NCBI GenBank assembly: GCA_965153355.1
Contig: OZ231126.1
Location: 84,072,001-84,136,000, forward strand
Direction of reading: 5' to 3'
Source: Flaccisagitta enflata
Lineage: Eukaryota > Chaetognatha > Sagittoidea > Aphragmophora
DNA length: 64,000 bases
Shown here one piece after another: positions 37,729 through 48,159 of the stretch; position 1 is the stretch's first letter, and every line of letters starts with the position of its first letter. The translations under genes were made by a program, and so were the position numbers. The notes under the pieces are model-generated. The model worked only from the letters and a program-made list of their open reading frames with translations. It did not search any database and was not told where the DNA came from.

Positions 37729-39394
37729 AAGGCCGGATACACGGGCCAAGACGGTGCGCCGGGCGTTATTTATTCTTAGACCTATCCTCAGCTCTATCAG
37801 ACCTATCCCTGGCTCTATCAGACCTATCCCTAGCTCTTTCAGACCTATCCCGAGCTCTATCAGACCTATCCCGAGCCCTAACAGACCTATCCCCATACCT
37901 ATCCGACCTATTACCAGACCTATCCGACCTATCCCCAGCTTGATCAGACCTCAACGTAGCTGATTATTTTAGTGAATGAAATGAATTTTAGTGAATGATA
38001 TGAATTTTAGTGAATGAAATGAATTTTAATGAATGACCTCAACGTAGCTGATTATTTTAGTAAATGAAATGAATTTTAATGAATGAAATGTATTTCAGTG
38101 AATGAAATGAACAAAATGAGTTTTCAATTGATTTCAAACATTTTCATTGAATGAAATGAATGAAATGAATGAATGAATATATGAATGAATAAATGAATGA
38201 ATGAAAGAAATGAATGAAAGAAATGAATGAATGAAATGAATGAATGAATGAATGAATGAAAGAAATGAATGAAAGGAATGAATGAAAGAAATGAATGAAA
38301 GAAATGAATGAAAGGAATGAAATGAAAGAAATGAATGAAATGAATGAAATGAATGAAATGAATGAAATGAATGAATGAAATGAATGAATGAAATGAATGA
38401 ATGAAATGAATGAATGAAATGAATGAAAATGAATGAATGAATGAATGAATGAATGAATGAATGAATGAATGAAATGAATGAATGAAATGAATGAATGAAT
38501 GGAATGAATGAATGAATGAAATGAATGAATGAATGAATGAATGGAATGAATGAATGAAATGAATGAATGAATGAAATGAATGAATGAAATGAATGAAATG
38601 AATGAAATAATAAATGAAATAATAAATGAATGAATGAATGAATGAAATGAATGAATGAATGAAATGAATGAATGAAATGAATGAATGAAATGAATGAATG
38701 AATGAAATGAATGAATGAAATGAATGAATGAAATGAATGAATGAAATGAATGAATGAATGAATGAAATGAATGAATGAAATGAATGAATGAATGAAATGA
38801 ATGAATGAAATGAATGAATGAAATGAATGAAAGAATGAAATGAATGAAATGAAATGAATGAATGAATGAAATGAAATTGAATGAAATGAAATTGAATGAA
38901 ATGAAATTGAATAAATGAATGAAATGAATGAAATAATAAATGAAATAATAAATGAATGAATGAAATGAATGAAATAATAAATGAATGAATGAGATGAATG
39001 AATGAAATGAATGAATGAAATGAATGAATGAAATGAATGAATGAAATGAATGAAATGAATGAAATGAATGAATGAATAAAATGAATGAATGAAATGATTG
39101 AATGAAATGATTGAATGAAATGATTGAATGAAATGATTGAATAAAATGAATGAAATGAAGGAATGAATGGAATGAAGGAATGAATGAATGAATGAATGAA
39201 TGAATGAATTTTAGTGATTGAAATGAACGAAATGAGTTTTCATTTGATTTCTGAATATTTCAAGTGATTTTTGCTTCTTTTCGAGATTTTCAACTCGAGC
39301 GTGACCGACCGACCAACCAACCGACCGACCGACCGACCGACCAACCAACCAACAGACAGAGCTAGTTATAGAGGTGCTATGGCGCACCTAAAAA
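37726..39394 (+). mobile_element. Hairpin-tailed element, subfamily C variant, expanded by (GAATGAAT)n
   Basis: Head AACAAGGCCGGATACACGGG then GACGGTGCGCCGGGCG; a 21-bp satellite (cagacctatcccgagctcta) at 37785-37960; about 1.2 kb of GAATGAAT-type repeat; CCGACCGACC repeats; tail AGAGGTGCTATGGCGCACCT-AAAAA. The head GGTGCGCC pairs with tail GGCGCACC, where ordinary C copies have GGTGCGAC and GTCGCACC. It splits the reverse transcriptase gene. Confidence 0.85.
37975..39215. repeat. (GAATGAAT)n / (GAATGAAAT)n satellite
   Basis: About 1.24 kb of ATGA-based repeats mixing 4-bp and 5-bp steps, within the element above. Confidence 0.97.
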
Positions 39395-39438
39395 GCCGTT
39401 TTCGGATTTAATTAAAACACCAAGATATTTGAATTCTT

Positions 39439-41640
39439 TTACAAATTCCAAAGGTGCATTATTAAGCGTAAGCGGCGCACATGAAAAAGAATCATTTTTT
39501 TTCCAAGATACATAACTTTAGTTTTTTTGTGATTGTACTTAATACACCATGTGTGCGCGTAGTCAGAGCATGCATCTAAAAGAGTTTGCATGGCTTTCCG
39601 AGTGGGAGCCATGAGACATACATCGTCGGCATATAATACGCAGGCAATGAAAACTTCAATAAGATGACAGCCAATCTTCTTTTTGCGTAAATTTGCTATC
39701 AACTCGTCCATATAAACTGCCCAAAACTTGGCACTCAATACTCCGCCTTGGCGTACTCCTGATATTACCTTGAAAGAGTAACTATAAACGTCTTGCCATT
39801 TTACAACACTAGATAGATTTGCATACCAGTAAAGAAGAATGCGTAAATAACATAGTGGCATTCCACGGCTTATAAGCTTTAGGAAAAGACCTTTGTGGCA
39901 AACTCGATCAAAACCTTTAGTGCAATCTAAAAATGACGCATAGACGTATGAACCGTGGTTACAGAAATAATCAATACACTGTTTAACAACATAGATGGCA
40001 TGACTAGTCGAATGTCTCTTTTTGTAACCAAATTGTAAGTCATCGGAATCAAGACAATTAAGTGACTTAAGCAAGATTGCATGTTCAAATAAAAAGGAAA
40101 AAGTATGACTAAGAGTGATACCTCGATAATTGTCAAGACTATTGGTGTCACCTTCTGCGTCCTTGACTATCGGAGTTATAACGCCCTTCAAAAATTCTGT
40201 CGGCACATAACCATGCTGAATCATAGAGTTGAAAAGAAGATGTAAGTGAACACTAAGTTGTGGGCTACCGTAAAGAATATGTTCGGCTTTTACAGAAGAT
40301 CCAGACGCTTTTCCTGTCTCAAGTTTTGACATTACATTTAACATATCGTCCCATGACAAGAATTTGTCATGGATGTTATCATTCTGATGTAAGCTTGAAT
40401 ATTCATTAAAAGCCAAATCAAATTTAGTTGCAAGAAGTCTCGCCTGATCGGAATCAGCTTCGTCATATATCTTTTTGAAATTGGTGGCAAAGTCATTGGC
40501 AATTTCATTACTATCAGTTTTCCCATTTACCCTTGCACCTGTTTGCTTCTTGCCATGCAGACTTTGCCACGACTTCCAAAATTTTACATTGTTACCGTTT
40601 ATTAAGTCGAGATGAATTGAGTCACTACAATCTTGATCAAATTGTTTCTTGGCTTTCCTTACTGCCAATTTGTACCGTGAACAAGCGCTGCGTTTTAAAT
40701 CAAAAACAGGACCCGAGTTTGGTTTGCCAGCGTCACGCCAAATACAAAAAGCATCAAATGATGCTCGCTTTAGATCAGTTAAATCATTGTTCCAAAAATC
40801 TTTAGAAATACCCGGACGGGAACGTGGTAAACATCTATCCGCATTACTTATAGCAGTAATAATATCATTGAAATACTGTTCTATGCAAAATATGTGTTCG
40901 TTTGAATCACAGCATTGAGCTCCATGTAAAAGTGAATGAAACGGGACATTAATGAGTGCTAAATTAGCTTCCATAGTATCAGCATATTGCTCTTTCACAC
41001 CATCATTAATAGTATTCCAGTTAATATTCATTGGAGAGTAATTTGTAACTTTTGGGGAAAAGCAAGTTAGATCGAGTTCAATGTCAATTGTCACGGGTAA
41101 ATGATCACTTACATTGTTAGAAAAGTGGCTTATTGCAACCTTCGATACGGAAGGACGCAAATCATAAGAGATAAAAATATAGTCAAGAAGAGTTCCGGAA
41201 TTTTCGGCACCATAGTTGGAACGTGTGAATGCATGTTGGGGATTAAATGATGCATGTAAGTTATAAGTACAAAAAAAGTTTCTTCTAGTTACAAAATCGA
41301 GTAAAAGTGGGGAAAATGGATGACTACTGTTAAATATATTACAGTTAAAATCACCAAGTACAATGAAATCACAGCCAGTATTACTGTCCATAACATGTTC
41401 AATGAAACCTAAAGTGTCACTATAAATAGTCTTTTGCTCTTCAAGTTTCGACGTGTTCAAGTATGGCATGTAAATATTAATACACAAGATTGGTTTACTC
41501 GCGTTAGCAATTTCAATAACAGTTACCCTTTCATGTTTGAATTCTGTTCGTGGTTTGATTGAGTTGGAGAAATGTCTGTTCCAAAGAAATCCTGTTCCCC
41601 CATATGGACGACCGGTGAGAGCAACTAATGAGAGCAACCG
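39439..41640 (-). pseudogene. Non-LTR retrotransposon, endonuclease plus reverse transcriptase, broken
   Basis: A long frame encodes an apurinic-type endonuclease (PYGGTGFLWNRHF, VLGDFNCN, LDYIFIS, SDHLPV) followed by a reverse transcriptase (NYRGITL, FLDCTKGFDRVCH, SGVRQGGVLSAKF, VLYADDVCLM). The 5' part of the endonuclease is missing: the frame runs into a 13-bp minisatellite at 41610-41691. At the 3' end an A8 run at about 39500 shifts frame; the shifted frame continues with EFVKEFKYLGVLIKSENG, the usual block after YADD. The remaining C-terminus is at 37365-37728, separated by an inserted element. A CR1/L2/Jockey-like group is plausible but unproven. It is a dead copy in an intron of the TBCEL-like gene, same strand. 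Confidence 0.9.
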
Positions 41641-41691
41641 GTGAGAGCAACCGGTGAGAGCAACCGGTGAGAGCAACCGGTGAGAGCAATC
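41610..41691. repeat. 13-bp minisatellite
   Basis: The unit ccggtgagagcaa repeats about six times at the 5' boundary of the retrotransposon frame. Confidence 0.9.
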
Positions 41692-42110
41692 AGTAGGTCA
41701 GAAAAAGATAAACGAGAATGGGGTCATTCGTGACGAAACCAGGCAATGGCAGCAAAAAGCAGGCCTCTACATTATTGAGTTTCCCCCCACCCCACGGGGG
41801 GGGGGGGGAATAAAAGGGTTTGGAGATGGGGAAGAAAATCAAAGGGAGGAAAAAAGAGAAAAAAAGAATATTGGGGGAAAATATAACTTTCGGCAGTACC
41901 AAATCATGAATACTGATTATTAAAACACAATTCAACACTGTTTAAATCTTAACTGCATTGTTTCACTGCCTTATGGGGAAGAAAATCATAAATTTTAAAA
42001 TGCAATGCGACATCCCGGGGAAAAAAATCTAAGGCAGGGGGGAAAAGAATCACAAGCGACTCAATTATATACACCCCTGGCAAAAAGCGAGAAAGGAGCG
42101 GGTAAGGGAG
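41692..42110. other. No gene; dispersed poly-C/G repeat copy
   Basis: Includes the second copy of the repeat described at 34966 and a G14 run at about 41796-41810. Confidence 0.45.
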
Positions 42111-42270
<160 letters not shown>

Positions 42271-42336
42271 ATTTAAAATTGAAATGAATTTCATGTTTCC
42301 GTCGGTCAGAACGTCTGTTTCGCTCTGTTCAATCTC

Positions 42337-44035
42337 TTTTTAGTCGCGTGCAGGCGACTCTACACCCCGCTTTGTTGGTCCGTCCGTCGATCCGTCCGTT
42401 GGTCTGTCCAACCGTCCGTCACACTTTTCTTTTTTATTTTTTTTTAAGTCAATTTTAGTCATTCTTTGTCATTTGAAGTCATTCTAAGTCATTTTAAATC
42501 ATTTTAAGTCATTTCAGTCAATATAGTCTTTTTCATCATTTTAGTTATTTTAAGTCATAACAAGTCATTCTAAGTCATTCTAAGTCAATCTTAGTCATTC
42601 TAAGTCATTTTTAGTCATTACTGTCATTATGTCATACTTTACTTTTTTTAATCACCTTTATTTTCTTAAGTCATTTTTAGTCATTCTAAGTCATTTTAGG
42701 TCATTAAAAGTCATTTTAAGTCATTCTAAGTCATTTTAAGTTATTATTGTCATTTTAGTCAACATAGTCCATTTCATCATTTTAAGTCATTCTAAGTCAT
42801 TTTAAGTCATTTCAAGTCATTCTAAGTCATTCTAAGTCATTCTTAGTCATTCTAAGTCGTTTTAAATCATTCTTAGTCATTTTAGGTCATTATTGTCATT
42901 TTTTCAATATTGATCTTTACCTCATTAAAGGTCATACTAAGTGAATCATAGGTCATCATATAATTACAGGTAATTATGGATGATTATAGGTAATTATAGG
43001 CCATTAAACAATTATAGGTAATCTTCCATCATTATAGGTAATTGTCGGTCACTATGTGATTATAAGTAATTATAGGTAATTATTGGTAATCATAGGTCAT
43101 TATAGGTAATTTTAGGTCAATATGTAATTATAGATAATCATAGGAAATCATAGGTAACTATAGATCTTTGGGCAATTACAGGTAATGATAGGTAATTAGG
43201 TAATTATAGGTAATCATAGGCAATTATAGGTAATTACTGGTCATTATAGGTCATTAGGCAATTATAGGTAATCATAGGTCATTGTAGGTAGTTGTGGGTA
43301 ATTATAGGTCATTATAGATACTTATAGGTCATTATGTAATTATAGGTAATTATAGGTAATTATGGGTTATTGTTGGTAATAATAAGTAATAGGTGATTAT
43401 GCAAATAAATCTGATTATAGGTTATTATTGGTAATTAAAGGTCATTATACAATATAGGAAATCATAGGTCATTATAGGTCATTAGGTGATCATAGGTCAT
43501 TATAGGTCATTATAGGTAATTATAGGTAATTATAGGTCATTATGCAATTATAAGTAGTTACAGGTCATTATGTAATTATAGGTAATTGTAGGTAATTATA
43601 GGTACTTAAAGGTAATTATGGGTCACTATGTCATTGTAGGTAATTATAGTTAATTTTAGGTCACTGTAATTTTAGGTAATTGTAGGTAATCATAGGTCAT
43701 TATAGGTAGTTGTAGGTCAATAGGTAATTATGGGTAATTATAGGTAATTATAGGTCATTATACAATTATAGGTCATTATGTAATCATAGGTAATTATGGG
43801 TAATTGTAGGTCAGAAAATTATGGGTAATTATGTAATTATAGGTAATTAAAGGTCATTTTTGGTTATAAAAGATGATTATGTAATTTCAGGTAATTACAG
43901 GTAATCACAGGCAATCATAGTCATATAGTTGATTATAGTCGTTATTGTCAATACAGGAAATAATGTACTCATGTAATTAGGCAAATGTAAGTAATTATAT
44001 GTCTCCCACGCGACTTATAGGTGTTGGCCTTGTTT
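42337..44035 (-). mobile_element. Hairpin-tailed element, subfamily B, expanded to 1.7 kb
   Basis: On the minus strand: head AACAAGGCCAACACCTATA, AGTCGCGTGGGAGAC; tail GTAGAGTCGCCTGCACGCG-ACTAAAAA. The interior grades from AAGTCATTTT repeats (42440-42960) to TTATAGGTAA repeats (42960-43990), both about 10 bp and decayed. No ORF. Confidence 0.8.
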
Positions 44036-44221
44036 CAATCCAATTCTGTCACATAACATCAATTTCTTTCTCTATATTCATAACACGTTTTCGGACATCA
44101 TCTGAACTTTATGAGGCAGTCGACTGTTGAGACACTTTAAAACTCATTGGTGGATGACACGGACAGTTCGCCACGAAATATCCAGGTGGTGCATCTGTGT
44201 AAACACGAACTCTTTACTCAC

Positions 44222-44408
44222 TGGCGAATGAGACAGACATGAGATGTCCGAGCGGCGCGTCATCTTCGTTATCATCCGTCGATCCGCCGGAAAGACTCGT
44301 CGAGTTCCCTCGTCGTCGACGCGGACTGCGGATGATCACGAAGTCCGTGATGAAGGTTTCAACAGCCGCGTCGGGACTCGACACGTGCTCGGTGTAAGCG
44401 TACTTGTC
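44222..44408 (-). CDS. TBCEL: TBCEL-like gene, N-terminal region exon
   Basis: Exon of 187 nt (62 codons plus 1 nt), starting in phase 0 with DKYAYTEHVSSPDAAVETF, then an Arg/Ser-rich and acidic linker, and ending PLGHLMSVSFA plus A. The donor is GCCA|GTGAGT. The acceptor CAG is preceded directly by about 37 nt of (CT)n in transcript orientation, so the microsatellite is the polypyrimidine tract. Joined to the exon at 45402-45502 it reads FLAALKDKYAYTEH, which resembles the conserved start of TBCEL (SF...L..KY). No CAP-Gly domain is present, which favours TBCEL over TBCE. Confidence 0.8.

Positions 44409-44410
<2 letters not shown>

Positions 44411-44449
<39 letters not shown>
44411..44449. 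repeat. (GA)n microsatellite acting as polypyrimidine tract
   Basis: In transcript orientation (CT)n directly before the CAG acceptor of the exon at 44222-44408. Confidence 0.95.
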
Positions 44450-44450
<1 letters not shown>

Positions 44451-44815
44451 TTAGAGCCATGGAACGCAAAAAACATTACCTAATGATATTCTTTATATCT
44501 TCCGTAAAAAAACTTGTTCATCACTACAGAACATTAAATATCTTGCCTAATTTGACAGGCAAAACCATAAAAGAAGAAGTCTTCTTCAGAAAATCTACCA
44601 ATTTTTCTGAATATTTTTGGAATAATTGTCATTCATTTCTATACAATTCCACGTCTGAATCTCAGCCTGGGCGTTCTCTCATTTTGTTCTTAAAATTTTG
44701 GCAAATCTCAGGCTCATGTCTCTTAAAAAAATTTTCTTGTAAAAAAAGTGTATAACTTTTCAAATACCAATCTGATTCAGAGTAATCTGCGACCTTCGAG
44801 GTAACTAACACGATA
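44450..44815. other. Intronic DNA, no gene
   Basis: AT-rich; a plus-strand open frame of 98 codons begins at an ATG but has no recognisable motif and lies antisense inside a TBCEL-like intron. Confidence 0.4.
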
Positions 44816-44820
44816 AGTTA

Positions 44821-45142
44821 GTAGTTTTTCAAGTCGCGTGCGGTTGTTAGGACCATAAGACAAAAAGACTAAAAGACTAAAAGACCAAAAGACCAAAAGA
44901 CCAAAAGACTAAAAGACTAAAAGACTAAAGGACTAAAGGACTAAAGGACTAAAGGACTAAATGACTAAACGACTGAAGGACCAAAGGACTAAAAGACTAA
45001 ATGTAAATTGTCTTGAAATGATTTAAAATGACTTAAAATAACGTAAAACGACGAAAAAAAGCCTAGTGTGACGGACTGACGGAAGGACCGACCTACAGAT
45101 GGACAGAGCGGGTGATAGAGTCGCGTGCACGCGACTAAAAAG
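44821..45142 (+). mobile_element. Hairpin-tailed element, head partly lost
   Basis: TTTTTCAAGTCGCGTGCGG head motif, a gactaaaag 9-10 bp satellite (44855-45000), ATGACTTAAA repeats, tail ATAGAGTCGCGTGCACGCG-ACTAAAAA. The usual AACAAGG start is not present. Confidence 0.65.
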
Positions 45143-45318
45143 AAGTTGTAGATATTCAACTTGGGCTAGTTTGCAAGAATTTATTTCTGCACATACTGTG
45201 ACACCAAAGGGAAACATCGTATTGTACATGTATATCAGTTCTCCCCTGACTTTAGAGTCGCGGAAAACGCGACTCTGAACGTTACTGTGTCGGTTCGACG
45301 GTCTGTCTGTTGTCTGTT

Positions 45319-45324
<6 letters not shown>

Positions 45325-45392
<68 letters not shown>
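45325..45392. repeat. (CT)n microsatellite at a splice donor
   Basis: In transcript orientation (GA)n starting nine bases after the GT of the donor at 45401. A fragment of a hairpin tail (agagtcgcggaaaacgcgac) lies just below, at 45253-45275. Confidence 0.95.
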
Positions 45393-45395
<3 letters not shown>

Positions 45396-45401
45396 CTTTA
45401 C

Positions 45402-45502
45402 CTTCAATGCTGCGAGAAATGAAGTTGGTGGAGCGTCTTTTTTCTCTTCCACTTTGGCGCCATCTTCGAGTGTGAGTCTCGCCTCCAGCGCCGGCGCGCA
45501 CT
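45402..45502 (-). CDS. TBCEL: TBCEL-like gene, N-terminal exon
   Basis: Exon of 101 nt (2 nt plus 33 codons): ...CAPALEARLTLEDGAKVEEK, then DAPPTSFLAALK. The acceptor is TTTTTGCCACCAG|AG and the donor TTGAAG|GTAAAG, followed nine bases later by about 68 nt of (GA)n in transcript orientation. It ends in phase 0, as the exon at 44222-44408 needs. The 2-nt start fits the phase-1 end of the exon at 47162-47243 (G|AG gives Glu). Two independent phase matches and the family-like SFLAALKDKY junction support it. Confidence 0.75.
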
Positions 45503-45974
45503 CTGGTGGCAAAAAAAGGAAGCAGAAGAGGAGGAAGAGGGGAGGAGAGGCAGAAGAGGAGGAAGAGGGGAGGAGGAGCAGGAGAGGATGGCGAAGGGGG
45601 GAGGAGGGAAATGAAGAGGAAAAGGGAGATGAGGAAGAAGAGATTACATGTTGGGACGATGAAAGGTAATAAAAAACAACAGAGCAAAGAAGAAAAATTG
45701 CATCTTGCCACTAGAGGCACGAAATACTTGTTAGATTTACTTTCAGACGCTTTTGTGAGTAACAAAGGGAGAACAGGTGCAGAAACAACCGTCATTGGGC
45801 TATGATAATATCGATGCTCGCTTGCCTCGTTTTTTACAGGTATTAATGATAAAACGGGCAATATTAATATAACACTATCGATTACGACAAAAAATGACTT
45901 GTGAGTTGATTTAACAATATGATGACCAGATTTATCAATTGCGATTTATTGAGTCTTTCATTCATATACTGGTA

Positions 45975-46483
45975 CAGTAGATGTCGTCTAGACTTGGAAA
46001 TACGGGGGAGCTCATAACCTGGGCATCAGTACAATAAGGGGATTCATATTTTGCTGGTGTAATGTATAGACCCTAAGGGGTTGACGATGGGGTATGGCAT
46101 CCCTTCACTGCTTACCTTTCAAAAAAAACTTTTAGTGTAAAACATAGGGATCAATCACTTTTATAGCAGAATTTCAGCTTCATCTTTTCGCTTTAATTGC
46201 AAAACCAGCCTGAGATTCGAACCTGGAACTTTTAAAGTAATAAACTGATCTTTATGATTCTGAAGATAAGTGTGTTAACCACTAGACCAATTTTAACAGC
46301 TGATCATGTTATGCTAATATGATTTAGTATGTTCAAAAGAATTCTCTATCCACAGAGCTGCCATACCCCATCGTCAACCCTATAGGACTTAAGCATTATA
46401 CACACACAGTTTCATTTCATTGGCACAAATGGTAGCTACGATATGAGGGCCCCCATATTTCCAAGTCTAGACGACATCTACTG
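45975..46483. mobile_element. TA-flanked TIR element with tRNA-like centre
   Basis: CAGTAGATGTCGTCTAGACT, tggaaatacgggggagc at the left is inverted at the right (CAGTAGATGTCGTCTAGACT from 46483), with TA on both sides. A further inner pair, ggttgacgatggggtatggc, matches gccataccccatcgtcaacc. The arms total about 130 bp. CAG ends and TA target suggest a Tc1/mariner/pogo-mobilised MITE. No transposase. Confidence 0.85.
46205..46292 (-). tRNA. tRNA-like sequence (degenerate) inside a foldback element
   Basis: Read on the minus strand it has an A-box-like TGGTCTAGTGGTTAACAC and a good B box, GGTTCGAATCTC, about 60 nt apart, with AT-rich sequence between. The acceptor stem pairs poorly and the anticodon arm is not convincing, so this is a tRNA-derived pol III promoter or pseudo-tRNA rather than a working tRNA. 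It lies in the central part of the TIR element at 45975-46483. Confidence 0.45.
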
Positions 46484-46579
46484 TATAAATGTTTAAATCA
46501 GAAACTGCATTTGAACAATGGTATGGCCATATAAGGACCGACATGGATTTACGGACAGATAAACTGCCTTGCTAAAGTA

Positions 46580-47013
46580 CAGACTGCATGAAAATACAAC
46601 GAGAGGAGTCGCGAGAAGTGACCCAAATCTATAGCAGTACCCCCTACAGCCCATACAGTAAGTGATATGAGGTCAAATAGGGTATCCATCAAGTGCTTAT
46701 GTTAATATAAGTGGCGCCATCGAGGCGATTTCTCAATTTCCACCTATTTACGGAGATACAGGCTGCAGAAGGGCTTAAATCCGGCTCTTTTCATCGCTCT
46801 TCAAAATAGCAAATTTTGACCATTTCAAGAGCTGTATCTCCTGAACTGAGCTGAATCATCCAAATCGCTCCGATGGCGCCACTTGAATTAACATAAGCTT
46901 TCAATTGGTACCCTACATGACCATATAGCACCTCCTGAATGGGCTGTAGGGGGTACTGCTATAGATTTGGGTCACGCTTCTGGACTGCTCTCGTTGTATT
47001 TTCATTCAGTCTG
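46580..47013. mobile_element. TA-flanked long-TIR element
   Basis: CAGACTGCATGAAAATACAA, cgagag at the left is matched inversely at the right (CAGACTGAATGAAAATACAA), as are gtgacccaaatctatagcag and taccccctacagccca. Flanked by TA. Arms about 140 bp. Its CCCCCTACAGCCCA core is shared with the foldback at 1268-1662. Confidence 0.85.
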
Positions 47014-47161
47014 TAATTCGGTTCTGAAAAACCACCAGTACATTTTTACAATCACTAAATACTTCGTATACTTTTACAGTGGATCAAAATGTAACGGCAG
47101 CCCAAAACACTCAAGAGAGAGAAATGATGAGAGATTTCAATTCATTTCGATTTTGAGTTAC

Positions 47162-47243
47162 CACGATGTTCATCGCCGTTGGCACTTTTCCGTTTGCGGC
47201 CGTAGCTTTCGGCCAATTCGGGACACGGAATCACGTATGCCAT
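47162..47243 (-). CDS. TBCEL: TBCEL-like gene, likely first or second coding exon
   Basis: From an ATG in a near-ideal context (GCCATGG) the frame reads MAYVIPCPELAESYGRKRKS, then ANGDEHR plus one base, ending at donor CGTG|GTAACT in phase 1, which fits the exon at 45402-45502. The frame also stays open upstream of the ATG (VSHSESELFLHDA) to a possible acceptor ATATTTTAG at about 47303, or GAATCAG at about 47262. The exon may therefore be internal and joined to the candidate at 48126-48159. Which is correct cannot be decided from sequence alone. Confidence 0.6.
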
Positions 47244-47303
47244 GGCATCGTGCAGAAACAGCTCTGATTCGGAATGTGACACAACCCGGATTACAATAAC
47301 TAA

Positions 47304-47480
47304 AATATGTTGTTCCTTCCACAATTTCCCCGTTCCCATTTCCCAACCCCCCACCCCCACCCCCACCCCACCCCACCCCATTCCCAACCACGATCTGAAA
47401 TATTTTTTTACTCTGCTTTACAGTACTTTAGAGATAAATAATAAAAAAAGCGCTTTCAAATGAAACGTCTAGAAAGACAA
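47304..47480. other. C-rich intronic or 5' tract
   Basis: CCCCCACCCCCACCCC-type run at 47347-47382, G-rich on the transcript strand of the TBCEL-like gene just before its 47.2 kb exon. Possible G-quadruplex; no gene. Confidence 0.4.
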
Positions 47481-48125
47481 TGTTGTAAAATTGTGGAGCA
47501 GCCATTCTTTTTCCCGCGGATCATTAGATGGCTTTGTAAATTACCGACGTAAAATAAATGTCGCAATGAGGAAAAAGAAAAAAGCCAACGAGCCGGAATA
47601 ACAATATCGTTGCCGACGGGTGGGCAAAGGCGCACAACCACTCATCTACACCCCCTTCCAAATACATGTACACAGGAAAACCCGCCATTACACACTATAC
47701 GATTCGTGCTTACAGACCGACGGACCGACAGACGGACAAAGCCTCTGGAAGAGAAATTAACGGAGCGGAAACGGAAGGGGGAGGGGGAATTCGCGCGGAA
47801 ACCAGGGCAGAAACTGGCGTTGAAGCCCGGCATGCTGGAAAGCCCAACTCGGTCTGAGCATAGAACCAGAAATAGACATCCAGCGCGCGCGGAATCAAAC
47901 GCAAATACCCGCCGCGGAAAAAGAATACATGCTCCCGACGCGGAAACGAGAAACAGACAGACGACGCGCAAGGTGGTGTTTTCAAACAGACACAGACAGA
48001 GACAGAGAAAACTTGGAAGCCACGGCAGAACAGGAGACAACGTTTACTGAAATAACTGGAGTAAACAGACGGAAGCATCTGAGAATGTAATGAGGATTTA
48101 GTGAGACTGTATCGTGGTATAGTAC

Positions 48126-48159
48126 CTAAAGCTCCGTCGATTATCGCCGCGGCTGCCAT
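48126..48159 (-). CDS. TBCEL: Candidate first coding exon of the TBCEL-like gene
   Basis: An ATG in fair context (aaaactATGG) opens a short GC-rich frame, MAAAAIIDGAL plus one base, ending at donor TTAG|GTACTA in phase 1. Both possible acceptors of the exon near 47.2 kb start with 2 nt, so the phase fits. The evidence is only composition, a start codon, a donor and a phase match; the alternative is that translation begins at 47243. Confidence 0.3.

Noticed and set aside
47347-47382. Promoter G-quadruplex of the TBCEL-like gene
   Set aside because: The C/G-rich run is real but there is no evidence of a promoter there; recorded only as a sequence feature.
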